The notes under the pieces: generated by a model
The model's input: only the letters and a program-made list of their open reading frames with translations
The model's database searches: none
What the model was told of the DNA's origin: nothing
Assembly: GCF_900129385.1 (NCBI RefSeq)
Contig: NZ_FQVO01000007.1
Span: 124,001 to 188,000 of the forward strand
Reading direction: 5' to 3'
From: Chryseobacterium takakiae
GTDB lineage: Bacteria; Bacteroidota; Bacteroidia; Flavobacteriales; Weeksellaceae
DNA: 64,000 nucleotides
Translations under genes and position numbers: made by a program
In this document: positions 17,200-26,369 of the stretch, one piece after another
How positions within the stretch are numbered: position 1 is the stretch's first letter
Layout of the letters: each line of letters begins with the position of its first letter

Positions 17200-18243
17200 T
17201 TGGAAAAAATAGAAAATACAGACCTTAAACCTATTGGCAATAAACTCCTGAAGTGGTACGAAAAAAATGCCAGAGACCTTCCTTTCCGCCAGACAAAAGA
17301 TCCGTATAAAATATGGATCTGCGAAATTGTTTTTCAGCAGACAAGGATTAACCAGGGACTTGGTCATTATACTAATTTTATTGAAAGATTTCCGGATGTG
17401 AAAACGCTTGCGGAAGCTGATGAAAATGAAGTCCTGCTGTATTGGAAAGGATTGGGATATTATTCAAGAGCGATTAACGTTCATAAAGCGGCTCAGCAGA
17501 TTATGAATGATTATGATGGAATATTTCCTCACGAGTATGAAGAAATCCTAAAGCTGAAAGGAGTTGGTAAATATACGGCAGCGGCAGTTTCCAGCATCTG
17601 TTTCAATGGCAGGGTTCCGGCAGTGGACGGTAATTTTTACCGTGTTTTAAGCCGCATTTTTGCGGATGATTTTGATATTTCAAACTCAAAGGCTTTTAAT
17701 TATTTTTCAGAACTGGCTCATTTAATCTTACCCGAAAATGTGGGAGATTTTAATCAGGCCATGATGGATCTGGGTTCTGAAATCTGTAAACCTAAAAATA
17801 CTTTGTGCGGAGAATGTCCTTTAAACCAGGATTGTATTGCTTTCTTAACCAATAAAGTTTATGAATTTCCCGTTAAAACAAAGAAAATAAAAGCAGCCGG
17901 TCTTGAGCTGAAATATTACTTCGTACACCGAAACGGAGAATTTTTAATTCAACAAAGAAAAGACGATTTTATCTGGAAAAAACTGTTTGAATTTCCTCCT
18001 GAAATTTCCGATGAATTGGTACCTTTTATTAAAAGCGTAAAAACAGTGAACCACAAACTTACGCACAAAAACTTAAACATTGAAATTTACAATGTAGAAG
18101 TAGGCTCGGAAGAAGCATGGAAACATTTTATTGCTGAAAATGATTACATCATCAGTGATTATGAAAGTTCTCACCAGAAATCTTTCCCGAAACCGCTGGA
18201 AAATTATATTGGAAATTATCACACGGCGTACAGGATTTTATAA
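17200..18243 (+). CDS. mutY: A/G-specific adenine glycosylase MutY
   Basis: MutY removes adenine paired with 8-oxoguanine. Catalytic E42 (WICEIVFQQTR) and D143 (VPAVDGNFYR) are 101 residues apart, as E37 and D138 are in E. coli. The helix-hairpin-helix is LKGVGKYTAAAV. The [4Fe-4S] loop has Cys spacing C-x6-C-x2-C-x5-C (EICKPKNTLCGECPLNQDC), and a Nudix-like C-terminal domain recognises 8-oxoG. No ATG exists in frame before the catalytic region. TTG at 17200 gives 347 residues and a family-like beginning (LEKIENTD), so a TTG start is likely. Other TTG codons upstream at 17140 and 17167 are possible but would overlap the promoter or its start site. Confidence 0.9.
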   Translation: MEKIENTDLKPIGNKLLKWYEKNARDLPFRQTKDPYKIWICEIVFQQTRINQGLGHYTNFIERFPDVKTLAEADENEVLLYWKGLGYYSRAINVHKAAQQIMNDYDGIFPHEYEEILKLKGVGKYTAAAVSSICFNGRVPAVDGNFYRVLSRIFADDFDISNSKAFNYFSELAHLILPENVGDFNQAMMDLGSEICKPKNTLCGECPLNQDCIAFLTNKVYEFPVKTKKIKAAGLELKYYFVHRNGEFLIQQRKDDFIWKKLFEFPPEISDELVPFIKSVKTVNHKLTHKNLNIEIYNVEVGSEEAWKHFIAENDYIISDYESSHQKSFPKPLENYIGNYHTAYRIL

Positions 18244-18262
18244 TTGAATGATCCTGTATCCG

Positions 18263-19351
18263 TTATCCTTCTGTTACTATTGTGTCTCTGTCTCCGTTTT
18301 CCTCTTTTCCCTCTTCAATCATTTCCTCGGCTTCTGCCTTTTCTTCTTTAGTGGCGTGGTCAATGCGTTCCTCCTGCTTTTTATCCTGCTCGTGGTCAAT
18401 AAAGAATTCGCAGTACACCGGAAGATGATCGGAACCGAAATTTTCAAGGGTTTTCAAATCTTCAATAAAAATTTGTTCACTGTGAAACATCAGGTCAATT
18501 GGAAATCTCAGCAGACGGTATTTTGCATGGAATGTAGATACAAATGAACGCCCGATTCTGGGATCGATGAGGTGACTGGTTTTTCTAAATAGGATGGAGG
18601 ATTTGGACCAGGCTACATTATTAAAATCCCCGACAACAATAACAGGTTTTTTAATTTCTATCACTCTTTTGGCAGTGCTCAGCAGATCGCCGTCCCGTTC
18701 TTTGGAAGTTTCTTCTTCGGTAGGACTTGGCGGCGGCGGATGAACTCCGAAAAATACAAACGAAAAACCGTCTTCGGTTTTTAAATGCGCTTCAATGCTC
18801 GGAATATCGTCTGCGACAAAATAATGCGTCTGTGAACTTTCAAGTTCAAGTTTTGAATAAAAATGCATCCCGTAGGTGTTTTCCAGTGTTACCTTATGCT
18901 GATACGGATAATCTTTTTCTAAAGTCCTCAACGCTTTTTCCCAATCGCCATTGCTTTCCATGGTAAGGAACATATCGGGCTGATATTTTTCAATCAACTG
19001 AATAAAGCGCTCATATTCCTTATTAAACTGGTACACATTGGCGGAAATAAAATGCAGCTTTTCGGAAGACTGGTATTTTTGAGTGTATTTTTTAACAGGA
19101 TACAATGGCGTATATCTTATCAGGATAACACTGTGATGGATCAGCATAACAAACAAAAGCCCTTGATAATACCAGAAATATTCGGATTTACAAGGAGTGG
19201 CGAAACCGAGAATAATAGTCAAAAGTATAAATACGGTGATCTGTATTTTACCAAATTCCGGAACCCGGAATATCCAGTGAGAATGTTGAATTTTTGGCAG
19301 TATGGTTACAATAAACAACAATACAGTCAGAATCAGATAAGCTGTCCACAT
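18263..19351 (-). CDS. membrane-anchored endonuclease/exonuclease/phosphatase (EEP) family protein
   Basis: This 362-residue protein has three hydrophobic segments in the first 95 residues, then an EEP domain from about residue 100. Visible EEP motifs are ISANVYQFN (strand with metal-binding Asn), MESNG (catalytic Glu), VVGDFNNV (DxN motif) and GSDHLPVY (terminal Asp-His). The last 40 residues are extremely rich in Glu and Lys. EEP enzymes cut phosphodiester bonds in nucleic acids, phospholipids or phosphoinositides; the substrate here is not readable. The catalytic domain should face the cytoplasm or periplasm depending on topology, which is uncertain with three segments. It is transcribed alone, convergent with mutY. 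Confidence 0.85.
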   Translation of the reverse strand: MWTAYLILTVLLFIVTILPKIQHSHWIFRVPEFGKIQITVFILLTIILGFATPCKSEYFWYYQGLLFVMLIHHSVILIRYTPLYPVKKYTQKYQSSEKLHFISANVYQFNKEYERFIQLIEKYQPDMFLTMESNGDWEKALRTLEKDYPYQHKVTLENTYGMHFYSKLELESSQTHYFVADDIPSIEAHLKTEDGFSFVFFGVHPPPPSPTEEETSKERDGDLLSTAKRVIEIKKPVIVVGDFNNVAWSKSSILFRKTSHLIDPRIGRSFVSTFHAKYRLLRFPIDLMFHSEQIFIEDLKTLENFGSDHLPVYCEFFIDHEQDKKQEERIDHATKEEKAEAEEMIEEGKEENGDRDTIVTEG

Positions 19352-19459
19352 ATATTAAAATAATTCTATAAATTTAATTTATTTTTTATTATTGCTCAAA
19401 TCAAATTATCTTTAAAGCATATTCTTAACAACAATTAAGCTATCGAAATACATTTTACC

Positions 19460-19894
19460 ATGAATAAAATTTTTGCATTCCTATTGCTTTCAGGAAGTTT
19501 ATGTTTCGGGCAAAATAAGGAAATAGAACAGCCTGTAAGAACTTTATTTACTGCGATGAAAAACGCAGATGCCGGGCTGCTGAGAACCGTTTTTTCTGAA
19601 ACAGCAATTCTGCAGACCATTACCAAAGATGGTGTGAAGAATCAGGATGTTAATGATTTTATAAACTCGGTTTCTAAAGTAGAAAAAAATGATCTCGATG
19701 AAAAAATCATTATTGAAGCCATCCATACCGACGGAAACCTGGCGAGCGTTTTTACACCCTATGCTTTCTATTTTAAAGGTAAATTTTCGCATTGTGGAGC
19801 AAACAGCTTTCAGCTGATAAAAGAGAACGGAGCATGGAAAATCCAATACCTGATTGATACGAGAAGAAAAGATAACTGCAAAGAAATACAATAA
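19460..19894 (+). CDS. exported NTF2-like (SnoaL/DUF4440-type) protein
   Basis: This 144-residue protein has a signal peptide ending at SLCFGQ (about residue 18). A single NTF2-like cone follows: an N-terminal helix IEQPVRTLFTAMKNAD, the strand AILQTI, the strand pair ASVFTPYAFYFKGKFSHCG, and a final strand with WKIQYLIDT. These folds bind small ligands or act as isomerases, but the putative pocket residues do not identify an activity. It is 7 bp upstream of the VOC-family gene and probably cotranscribed with it and the beta-lactamase. The call is to fold level only. Confidence 0.8.
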   Translation: MNKIFAFLLLSGSLCFGQNKEIEQPVRTLFTAMKNADAGLLRTVFSETAILQTITKDGVKNQDVNDFINSVSKVEKNDLDEKIIIEAIHTDGNLASVFTPYAFYFKGKFSHCGANSFQLIKENGAWKIQYLIDTRRKDNCKEIQ

Positions 19895-19901
19895 ATTTTT
19901 A

Positions 19902-20279
19902 ATGAAAATCCACCATATCGCCATCATCTGTTCAGATTATGAAATTTCAAAAAAATTCTATACTGAAGTTTTAGGATTAAATATCATTCGTGAAGTATAC
20001 CGTGAAGAGAGGCAGTCTTTTAAGTTGGATCTTGCCATCGGAGATCATTACGTGATTGAGCTGTTTTCCTTTCCCGATCCTCCGGCAAGGCCTTCCCGGC
20101 CTGAAGCTTGCGGCTTGAGACATCTGGCTTTTTCCGTTGATCATGTTAATGAAAAAAGAGAAGAATTAATTCAAAAAGGACTACATTGTGAAGAAATCAG
20201 GATTGATGAATTTACAGGGAAGGAATTCTTCTTTACCCAGGATCCGGACCACTTGCCGCTTGAATTTTATGAAATGTAA
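19902..20279 (+). CDS. VOC family protein, YaeR/GloA2-like
   Basis: The start at 19902 gives 125 residues beginning MKIHHIAIICSDYEIS. This is the first half of a glyoxalase/bleomycin-resistance (VOC) fold, with metal-ligand candidates H5, the Glu in HYVIELFSFP, the His in GLRHLAFSV and the Glu in PLEFYEM. The PPARPSRPEACGLRHLAF segment is characteristic of the YaeR (SMU1112c) subgroup. An earlier in-frame ATG at 19854 would overlap the NTF2-like gene. VOC enzymes of this subgroup have no settled substrate; glyoxalase I-like activity is possible. It sits between the NTF2-like and beta-lactamase genes in one probable operon. Confidence 0.88.
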   Translation: MKIHHIAIICSDYEISKKFYTEVLGLNIIREVYREERQSFKLDLAIGDHYVIELFSFPDPPARPSRPEACGLRHLAFSVDHVNEKREELIQKGLHCEEIRIDEFTGKEFFFTQDPDHLPLEFYEM

Positions 20280-20288
20280 AAAATAATC

Positions 20289-21167
20289 ATGAAAAAATAT
20301 ATAATAATTTTAGGACTGTTAATGGCAGTTCAGTTGCATGCACAGGTCGTTAATGAGCCCAAAAACCATCCTAAAGAATGGTCGCAGCCTTATGAGCCGT
20401 TTCGTATTGCCGGAAATCTGTATTATGTGGGAACTTATGATCTTGCTTCATATCTTATCGTAACAGATAAAGGGAATATCCTCATTAACACGGGATTAGA
20501 GGATTCACTTCCGGTAATTAAGAACAATATTAAAAAACTTGGTTTTAAATACCAGAATATCAAAGTTTTACTGCTTACTCAGGCGCATTATGATCATTTA
20601 GGCGCAATGGCAGCGGTTAAAAAAGAAACAGGAGCAAAATTATATGTTGATGCCGCGGATGCTGAAGTCTTGAAAAGCGGAGGGAAAACGGATTATGAAA
20701 TGGGAAAATATGGCGTAACCTTTAAACCGGTTACCCCGGATCATATTTTAAAAGATAAAGGCATTGTAAAGCTTGGAAATACCACCCTCACTATGCTTCA
20801 TCATCCCGGACATACAAAAGGTTCCTGCAGTTTTATATTTGAAACTAAAGATAACAGAAGGAATTACAAAGTGCTGATTGCCAATATGCCGACCATTATT
20901 ATTGATAAAAAGTTTTCCGAAGTTACTGCTTATCCGTCTATTGAAAAAGATTATCAATACACATTAAATGAAATGAAAAAGCTCAATTTCGATATTTGGG
21001 TAGCATCCCATGCAAGCCAGTTTGACCTTCATAAAAAGCGTAAGCCGAAAGATGCTTACAATCCGGACGCATTTATGAACAAAAAAGAATATTTTGATCA
21101 GCTTGATGAGCTGGAAAAAGATTATCTAGAAAAAAAATCAGAAGAACTTAATGGGCATAACCGGTAA
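20289..21167 (+). CDS. subclass B3 metallo-beta-lactamase, GOB-like
   Basis: This 292-residue periplasmic enzyme has a signal peptide ending near residue 18 (QLHAQ). The metal site reads Q98-A-H100-Y-D102-H103, where most B3 enzymes have His in the first position; Gln there is the mark of GOB enzymes from Elizabethkingia. The other ligands are H175 in HHPGHTKGS and H241 in ASHASQF. B3 enzymes hydrolyse most beta-lactams including carbapenems. It is the third gene of a likely operon with NTF2-like and VOC proteins and overlaps the convergent DUF1634 gene by 20 bp. There is no mobile element nearby, so it looks like an intrinsic chromosomal gene. Activity and spectrum are untested. Confidence 0.92.
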   Translation: MKKYIIILGLLMAVQLHAQVVNEPKNHPKEWSQPYEPFRIAGNLYYVGTYDLASYLIVTDKGNILINTGLEDSLPVIKNNIKKLGFKYQNIKVLLLTQAHYDHLGAMAAVKKETGAKLYVDAADAEVLKSGGKTDYEMGKYGVTFKPVTPDHILKDKGIVKLGNTTLTMLHHPGHTKGSCSFIFETKDNRRNYKVLIANMPTIIIDKKFSEVTAYPSIEKDYQYTLNEMKKLNFDIWVASHASQFDLHKKRKPKDAYNPDAFMNKKEYFDQLDELEKDYLEKKSEELNGHNR

Positions 21168-21531
21168 AGAAACTGATCGCCATAATCGCCAGAACGATGG
21201 AAGAAATGACTACATAGGTGTAGTCTTTTTCTTTTAAATACCCGATCAGTGCAAAAATAATCCTCATTAAAGGCGTAAAGATCAGAAGCAAAATCCCAAG
21301 CTGAATGATGGCCATTCCTTCACCTTTGCAAAGCGAATTCCAGAAATGTCCCCAAACCTTTTCTGAGGAACTTCCCATATCCAGGGAGGTATATTTTTTA
21401 GGCATTTTAAAACCCTCTGTAAATAGCTTTACAAAACCAATCAGTGAGGTGACAACGGAAAGAATAACTCCCAGTCTCAGCAAATTTCCTACGGAACGGT
21501 TCAGATCAACATCCGTGAAGTTCTTTTTCAT
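21148..21531 (-). CDS. DUF1634 membrane protein
   Basis: This 127-residue protein has three predicted membrane spans (about 16-38, 73-93 and 101-122), separated by a polar loop containing the sequence KKYTSLDMGSSSEKVWG. DUF1634 proteins are commonly encoded beside TauE/SafE permeases. Here the ATG overlaps the stop of the TauE gene by one base (TAATG), a strong sign of coupled translation. It is probably an accessory subunit of that permease in the inner membrane. The 3' end overlaps the convergent beta-lactamase gene by 20 bp. Confidence 0.85.
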   Translation of the reverse strand: MKKNFTDVDLNRSVGNLLRLGVILSVVTSLIGFVKLFTEGFKMPKKYTSLDMGSSSEKVWGHFWNSLCKGEGMAIIQLGILLLIFTPLMRIIFALIGYLKEKDYTYVVISSIVLAIMAISFFTGYAH

Positions 21532-22361
21532 TATCTGAAGCTTTTATTGATACCGTTATACATCATATATACAGAAAGGATTGTAATTACAATTGCAAAA
21601 AATACCTTTAGTTTTTTTGTTTTTGAGACCATCAGTGTTTTAGAACCGATGAAGCTGCCTACAACAACCCCGATTAAAACCGGAGCTACAATCACAGGAA
21701 CAATTTCACCCCTCTGAAAATAGATCAGGGCACTGGCAACCGCAGTAACGCCAATCATAAAATTACTTGTAGTGGTAGAAACTTTAAACGGCAGTTTCAT
21801 CATATTATCCATGGCCAAAACCTTTAAAGCTCCGGAACCAATCCCCAAAAGTCCGGACATTGCTCCTGCAAACATCATCATCAGAAATCCGGGAACCGTA
21901 TTCCTTGCAGAATAGCTTTTTAAAACACCTTTATCAGGAAACGTTCCGTACAGTTTCAGTTTTTCTTCAAGACTGCCTTTAATTACAGGTTCCTGATGGT
22001 CTGGCTTGCCTTTTAAATTTAAAATTACCGTTAAAAGAAGGATGCTTGCAAAAATGATTCCGATGGTATTGGGATTAAGCATTCCGGAAACCAGAGCTCC
22101 AACGATGGCTCCCGCCGTTGTGGCAATCTCCAGAAACATTCCGATCCTCATATTGGTGAACCCTTCTTTTACAAAAGCAACGGCAGCTCCTGAGGAAGTT
22201 CCGATCACAGAAATAAGAGAAGCACCAATGGCGTAATGCATAGGAACACCAAAACCCAGTGTTAATAAAGGAATAATAATAACTCCTCCTCCCAAGCCGG
22301 TCAGTGAACCCAGAAGTCCTGCCGAAATTGCTCCGAGGAAGAGAATAATGATTTCTGACAT
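21531..22361 (-). CDS. TauE/SafE family permease
   Basis: This 276-residue inner-membrane protein has about eight spans. The family repeat appears twice: GLLGSLTGLGGGVIIIPLL near the N-terminus (about 15-33) and MSGLLGIGSGALKVLAMD in the second half (about 168-185). TauE/SafE (TSUP) proteins export or import sulfite, sulfonates or other small organic anions. The substrate is not clear from sequence, and neither sulfur-metabolism genes nor a regulator flank it. It is the first gene of the operon with DUF1634 and is divergent from the DUF1543 gene. Confidence 0.9.
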   Translation of the reverse strand: MSEIIILFLGAISAGLLGSLTGLGGGVIIIPLLTLGFGVPMHYAIGASLISVIGTSSGAAVAFVKEGFTNMRIGMFLEIATTAGAIVGALVSGMLNPNTIGIIFASILLLTVILNLKGKPDHQEPVIKGSLEEKLKLYGTFPDKGVLKSYSARNTVPGFLMMMFAGAMSGLLGIGSGALKVLAMDNMMKLPFKVSTTTSNFMIGVTAVASALIYFQRGEIVPVIVAPVLIGVVVGSFIGSKTLMVSKTKKLKVFFAIVITILSVYMMYNGINKSFR

Positions 22362-22446
22362 GCTACAAATATAAAACTATTGCATTAGTCTGCCAAACGT
22401 TTAAAAAAGATAAATTTGACGTATTTTTGCGTAAACAAAATTGAAT

Positions 22447-22998
22447 ATGAAACTTTTTTATGTCATTCTGGGAGCAACACCACCCGGTAGAAATATTGAG
22501 CAGCACGATGTGTTTTTCGGGATTGCAGAGAACCTGAAAGATCTTGTGGAGGATATGAAAGCTTTCTGGAAAGAAGCCAAAGGAAAAATTCATATCGACT
22601 GTTATCAGGAAGTGAAATTCGTAGATGGATATGAAGTGAAAATTGTTGAAAGAGGGCAGGAGACCTCCGAAGAACAGCTTTATTTTATCAATCTGGGAGG
22701 ATACAAAAGAGGTTATTTTGAAGAATTTCATGAACAGCATCTGGTAGTGGGAGCTTCAATGGGAGAAGCCGTAAAAAAAGCAAAGGCTACGGAATTTTAT
22801 AAAACGATGGGCTTTAAGGGGGCAACCAGCCATATTGATGAAAAACTTGGAGTGGACATTGATGATATTTTTCCGGTAAAAGAAATTCTTCCTTCTGAAA
22901 TGAAACAGAAATATGCGATTTCCCTGGTAAAATCAGATGCGGAAAATCAGGAGAATTTTGTAAGCCTGGGCTATCTGAAGATTGATAAAATCCAGTAA
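22447..22998 (+). CDS. DUF1543 domain protein
   Basis: This 183-residue cytoplasmic protein starts at 22447 (MKLFYVILGATPPGRNIEQHD), a typical beginning for DUF1543. The C-terminal part has two more conserved segments, YFINLGGYKRGYFEEFHE and a VVGASMGEAVKKAKA helix. DUF1543 has no established function; the LGGYKRG motif suggests a ligand pocket. A -7-like box TATTTTTG lies at 22422-22429. It is transcribed toward purK, which begins 82 bp later and may be in the same operon. An ATG two codons earlier is possible. Confidence 0.85.
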   Translation: MKLFYVILGATPPGRNIEQHDVFFGIAENLKDLVEDMKAFWKEAKGKIHIDCYQEVKFVDGYEVKIVERGQETSEEQLYFINLGGYKRGYFEEFHEQHLVVGASMGEAVKKAKATEFYKTMGFKGATSHIDEKLGVDIDDIFPVKEILPSEMKQKYAISLVKSDAENQENFVSLGYLKIDKIQ

Positions 22999-23079
22999 GA
23001 TAATATATTAAAATATAAGCTTTAGGGCTTTATTAAATATTCCTTAAAATAAAAATCTAACAGAAAAAATAAAAAGTAA

Positions 23080-24192
23080 ATGAAAATAGGAATTTTAGGG
23101 GGCGGGCAGCTCGGAAGAATGTTGATTCAGGAAGCACTGAAATATGACGATGAATTTTATACACTCGATCCGTCTCCTGATGCACCATGCCATAATATTT
23201 CTTACTTTACACAAGGAAATTTCAACGATTACGAAACGGTTCTGAATTTTGGTAAAGATAAAGATGTGGTGACTATTGAAATTGAACATGTGAATGCAGA
23301 TGCACTGGCCGAACTTGAAAATCAGGGAATAAAAGTAGTTCCGAATTCCAATATCATTAAAACCATTCAGCAGAAAATTCTTCAGAAACAATTCTATAAA
23401 GACCACGATATTCCGAGCCCGGAATTTGAAGTGATGGACGGAAGTTCCGACGAAATAAAAATGCCAATACCTTTCGTACAGAAAATGAATACGGGTGGAT
23501 ATGACGGGAAAGGAGTGCAGGTAATCCGCACGGCGGAAGATATGAAGAACCTGTGGACACAGGATTCCGTTATTGAGAAACTGGTGGATATCGACAAAGA
23601 GCTTTCCGTAATTGTGGCCAGAAATGAAAACGGTGAAACCAAAACGTTTCCTGTAACGGAAATGGTGGCAGACCCCAAACTGAATCTTCTGGATTTCAAT
23701 ATTTGCCCGGTGGTCTTGGCTGAGGAAATTGAAGAACAGATCAATTCCATCACTGAAAAATTCTTAAATGCCATTAATTCTCCGGGACTATTCGCCATTG
23801 AATTATTTTTGGATAAAGAAGGAAAAGTTTGGGTAAATGAAACGGCTCCGAGACTTCATAATTCCGGTCATCAAAGCCAGGAAGGAAACGCAAATTCGCA
23901 GTTTGAGCAAATGTATCGTGTTGTGAAAAATTTACCTTTAGCCGACACCGATGCCATTATTTACAGCGGAATGCTGAATCTTGTTGGCGCGGAAGGTTAT
24001 TCCGGAAAAGTAATCTATGAAGGAATGGAAGAAGTCCTGAGATTGCCTGAAACCTACATTCACCTCTACGGAAAAACCGAAACCAAACCCGGAAGAAAAA
24101 TGGGACACATCAATGTTCTGGCAGAATCCCGGGAGGAACTGATGGAAAAACTGGTGATGGTAAAAGGAATGGTGAAAGTAATTGCAAAATGA
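23080..24192 (+). CDS. purK: N5-carboxyaminoimidazole ribonucleotide synthase
   Basis: PurK catalyses the ATP-dependent carboxylation of aminoimidazole ribonucleotide (AIR) to N5-CAIR in purine synthesis. This 370-residue protein has the pre-ATP-grasp start GILGGGQLGRMLIQEA, the ATP-grasp segments PFVQKMNTGGYDGKGVQV and FAIELFLDKEGKVWVNETAP, and the conserved RLHNSGHQSQEG loop near the active site. Its partner PurE is encoded at 28082, with three unrelated minus-strand genes between. A strong terminator follows directly. The length is normal and no key residue appears to be missing. Confidence 0.95.
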   Translation: MKIGILGGGQLGRMLIQEALKYDDEFYTLDPSPDAPCHNISYFTQGNFNDYETVLNFGKDKDVVTIEIEHVNADALAELENQGIKVVPNSNIIKTIQQKILQKQFYKDHDIPSPEFEVMDGSSDEIKMPIPFVQKMNTGGYDGKGVQVIRTAEDMKNLWTQDSVIEKLVDIDKELSVIVARNENGETKTFPVTEMVADPKLNLLDFNICPVVLAEEIEEQINSITEKFLNAINSPGLFAIELFLDKEGKVWVNETAPRLHNSGHQSQEGNANSQFEQMYRVVKNLPLADTDAIIYSGMLNLVGAEGYSGKVIYEGMEEVLRLPETYIHLYGKTETKPGRKMGHINVLAESREELMEKLVMVKGMVKVIAK

Positions 24193-24202
24193 TACTGAGT
24201 CC

Positions 24203-24231
24203 TGACAGAGTTTGAAAACTCTGTCAGGGCT
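24203..24231. terminator. hairpin terminator
   Basis: A nearly perfect stem (CCTGACAGAGTTT with its complement, 24203-24231) lies between the convergent purK and antiporter genes. T-tracts are short on both sides, so termination strength is uncertain. Confidence 0.65.
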
Positions 24232-24239
24232 TTAGCATT

Positions 24240-26363
24240 CTATTTAAAAATCTTTTTAATAATATTTCCGATTTCCATGAAATCATCATGGTTTCCTACC
24301 GATCTTCTTTCAAGACTATTTTCATCATACTCCGAATAAGGAAAGATTAACAGATAATTTTTATCAGGCAGGCTTTTATTCAGCAATTCCGGAATTAATC
24401 TCATTCTTGGAATATAAGAATGCATTCCCCGTTTTGCCATAAAAAGAATTAATGCTTCGTCCTCCTGAAGTTTTGAAGCGGTTTCTTCACCGTCTTTCCA
24501 GGTTTTCATAATGATAAATTCAGCTTCGATATTGGCTTTTTTAAGAATTCTCTGAAGGATGTTCAGAATATTTTCTGCGGCATAAAAAACAACCGTTGCC
24601 CCTGAATTTCTGGCAATATTCCATACTCTTAAAAGCGCATGGAAAAATCCGGCTTCCTTGTGAGCATTTTCAGGAATCATGACGGCGTATTTCTTAATGG
24701 TTGATAAAGGTTGCGCGGCGTGGTAAACAAGTACATTGACATCGTCGTTTTGAAGATAGCCATTGTAAAGATTGTACACGAAAGAAGGGGAGAACCCTTT
24801 TTCATCCTCCAATCCGATGATGAGATCTGTAATATTCTGTTCTTTAATAACGTTATTGATTCCGTTTACCACATCATTATCGTATCTCTTCAAAGTCTGC
24901 ATTTTTACGTCTGAGGCTGCCGCCATATTGGCTGCCTGATGCAAAAGCTTTTCTGCATTTTTTACGGATGATTCATTTTTATCTTCATTAATAACATTTA
25001 ACGCAAATAAATCTTCTGTATTGGAATGTGCTTTAATCATGATTCCAAGATTTACCATTCTTTCCACCGTGGCTTCATAATTTAAGGCTAAAAGAATATT
25101 TTCATCTTCATGGTTTTTACCCGAAACCGTGTCTTCGTTATCCTGCTCGGCAATTTTTTGTGCACTCGACATAGAGATAAAGGAGGAAATCGTACAGGAA
25201 ATAAGGATCAGCAGAATGCTTCCGTTAAGAACATGCTCATTGAGCAAACGAACAGGTTCTCCGGTTTCTGTTTCAGAAAGAATAATATTATAACCTACCA
25301 TCACCGTTGCAAGTGTAGCCGCTGCAGATGCAGAGCTTAATCCGAAAATCAGTTTTCCTTCTTCTTTGGTAAACCTGAATGTTTTTTGTGCTACAACGGA
25401 AGAAATATATTTACCGCCAATGGAAGCAACCAGCATAATAGAAGCAACCTTTAACGTTTCAAAACTGTTGAAAAAAACTTTAAAGTCAATCAGCATTCCG
25501 ACACTGATGAGAAAAAACGGGATAAAAATGGCATTTCCCACAAATTCCACACGATTCATTAATGATGAGGTATGCGGAATAAGCCTGTTTAATGCAAGTC
25601 CTGCAAAGAACGCCCCGATAATGGCTTCCACACCTGCCAATTCTGCTAAAACTGCGGCGAAGTAAATCATTACCAGAACAAAAATATACTGGGAAATTTT
25701 ATCGTCTATTTTTTTGAAAAACCAACGCCCTATCAGAGGGAAAATCATCAGTACGATAAGTCCGAAAACGATAAAGGAAACAGATAGCTTAACCCAAAAA
25801 GAAGTTCCCACATCACCCTGAACCATCCCGACAACAACGGCCAGTACTAATAAAGTAGCAACGTCCGTAATCATGGTTCCGCCAACTGTAATGTTTACTG
25901 CCCGGTTTTTTGCTATTCCCATTTTACTGATTAGAGGATAAGTAATAAGAGTCTGTGAGGAAAACAGACTGGCAAAAAGAACGGAGGTAAGCACGGAAAA
26001 GCTAAGGAGATAATAAGATCCTAAATATCCTAAAATAAAAGGAAATATAAATGCATATCCGCCATATCCCAGGCTTTTCCATTTATTTTTTTTAAAATCC
26101 CCCATATCAATTTCCAGACCTGCCAGGAACATAATGTATAAAAGTCCGGTAGTTCCGGTAACAACAATGCTGCTGTCCCTTGCCAGAATATTAAAACCAT
26201 TCGGACCAATTACTGCTCCGGCAATAATGAGGCCCAGAAGATGCGGAACTTTTATTTTATTCAGAAGAAGGGGAGCTGCCAGAATGATAATCAGCACAAG
26301 CAGAAACTTTAGTACCGGGTCTTCGATGGGGAAACTCAGATTATGTATGCTCAGTAAGTTCAT
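24240..26363 (-). CDS. CPA2-type cation/proton antiporter with USP-like C-terminal domain
   Basis: This 707-residue protein has an N-terminal Na+/H+ exchanger domain of about 12 spans (residues 15-400). It includes HLLGLIIAGAVIGPNGFN, FLAGLEIDMGDF and GAFFAGLALNRLIP, the last two typical of monovalent cation antiporters of the CPA2 group. Residues from about 430 to 700 form cytoplasmic domains resembling universal stress proteins, probably regulatory. It should exchange Na+ or K+ for H+ in the inner membrane. The lipoprotein gene 6 bp upstream is very likely in the same operon. The C-terminal domain lacks an obvious nucleotide-binding GxxGxxG motif, so ligand binding there is uncertain. Confidence 0.92.
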   Translation of the reverse strand: MNLLSIHNLSFPIEDPVLKFLLVLIIILAAPLLLNKIKVPHLLGLIIAGAVIGPNGFNILARDSSIVVTGTTGLLYIMFLAGLEIDMGDFKKNKWKSLGYGGYAFIFPFILGYLGSYYLLSFSVLTSVLFASLFSSQTLITYPLISKMGIAKNRAVNITVGGTMITDVATLLVLAVVVGMVQGDVGTSFWVKLSVSFIVFGLIVLMIFPLIGRWFFKKIDDKISQYIFVLVMIYFAAVLAELAGVEAIIGAFFAGLALNRLIPHTSSLMNRVEFVGNAIFIPFFLISVGMLIDFKVFFNSFETLKVASIMLVASIGGKYISSVVAQKTFRFTKEEGKLIFGLSSASAAATLATVMVGYNIILSETETGEPVRLLNEHVLNGSILLILISCTISSFISMSSAQKIAEQDNEDTVSGKNHEDENILLALNYEATVERMVNLGIMIKAHSNTEDLFALNVINEDKNESSVKNAEKLLHQAANMAAASDVKMQTLKRYDNDVVNGINNVIKEQNITDLIIGLEDEKGFSPSFVYNLYNGYLQNDDVNVLVYHAAQPLSTIKKYAVMIPENAHKEAGFFHALLRVWNIARNSGATVVFYAAENILNILQRILKKANIEAEFIIMKTWKDGEETASKLQEDEALILFMAKRGMHSYIPRMRLIPELLNKSLPDKNYLLIFPYSEYDENSLERRSVGNHDDFMEIGNIIKKIFK

Positions 26364-26369
26364 AAATGT

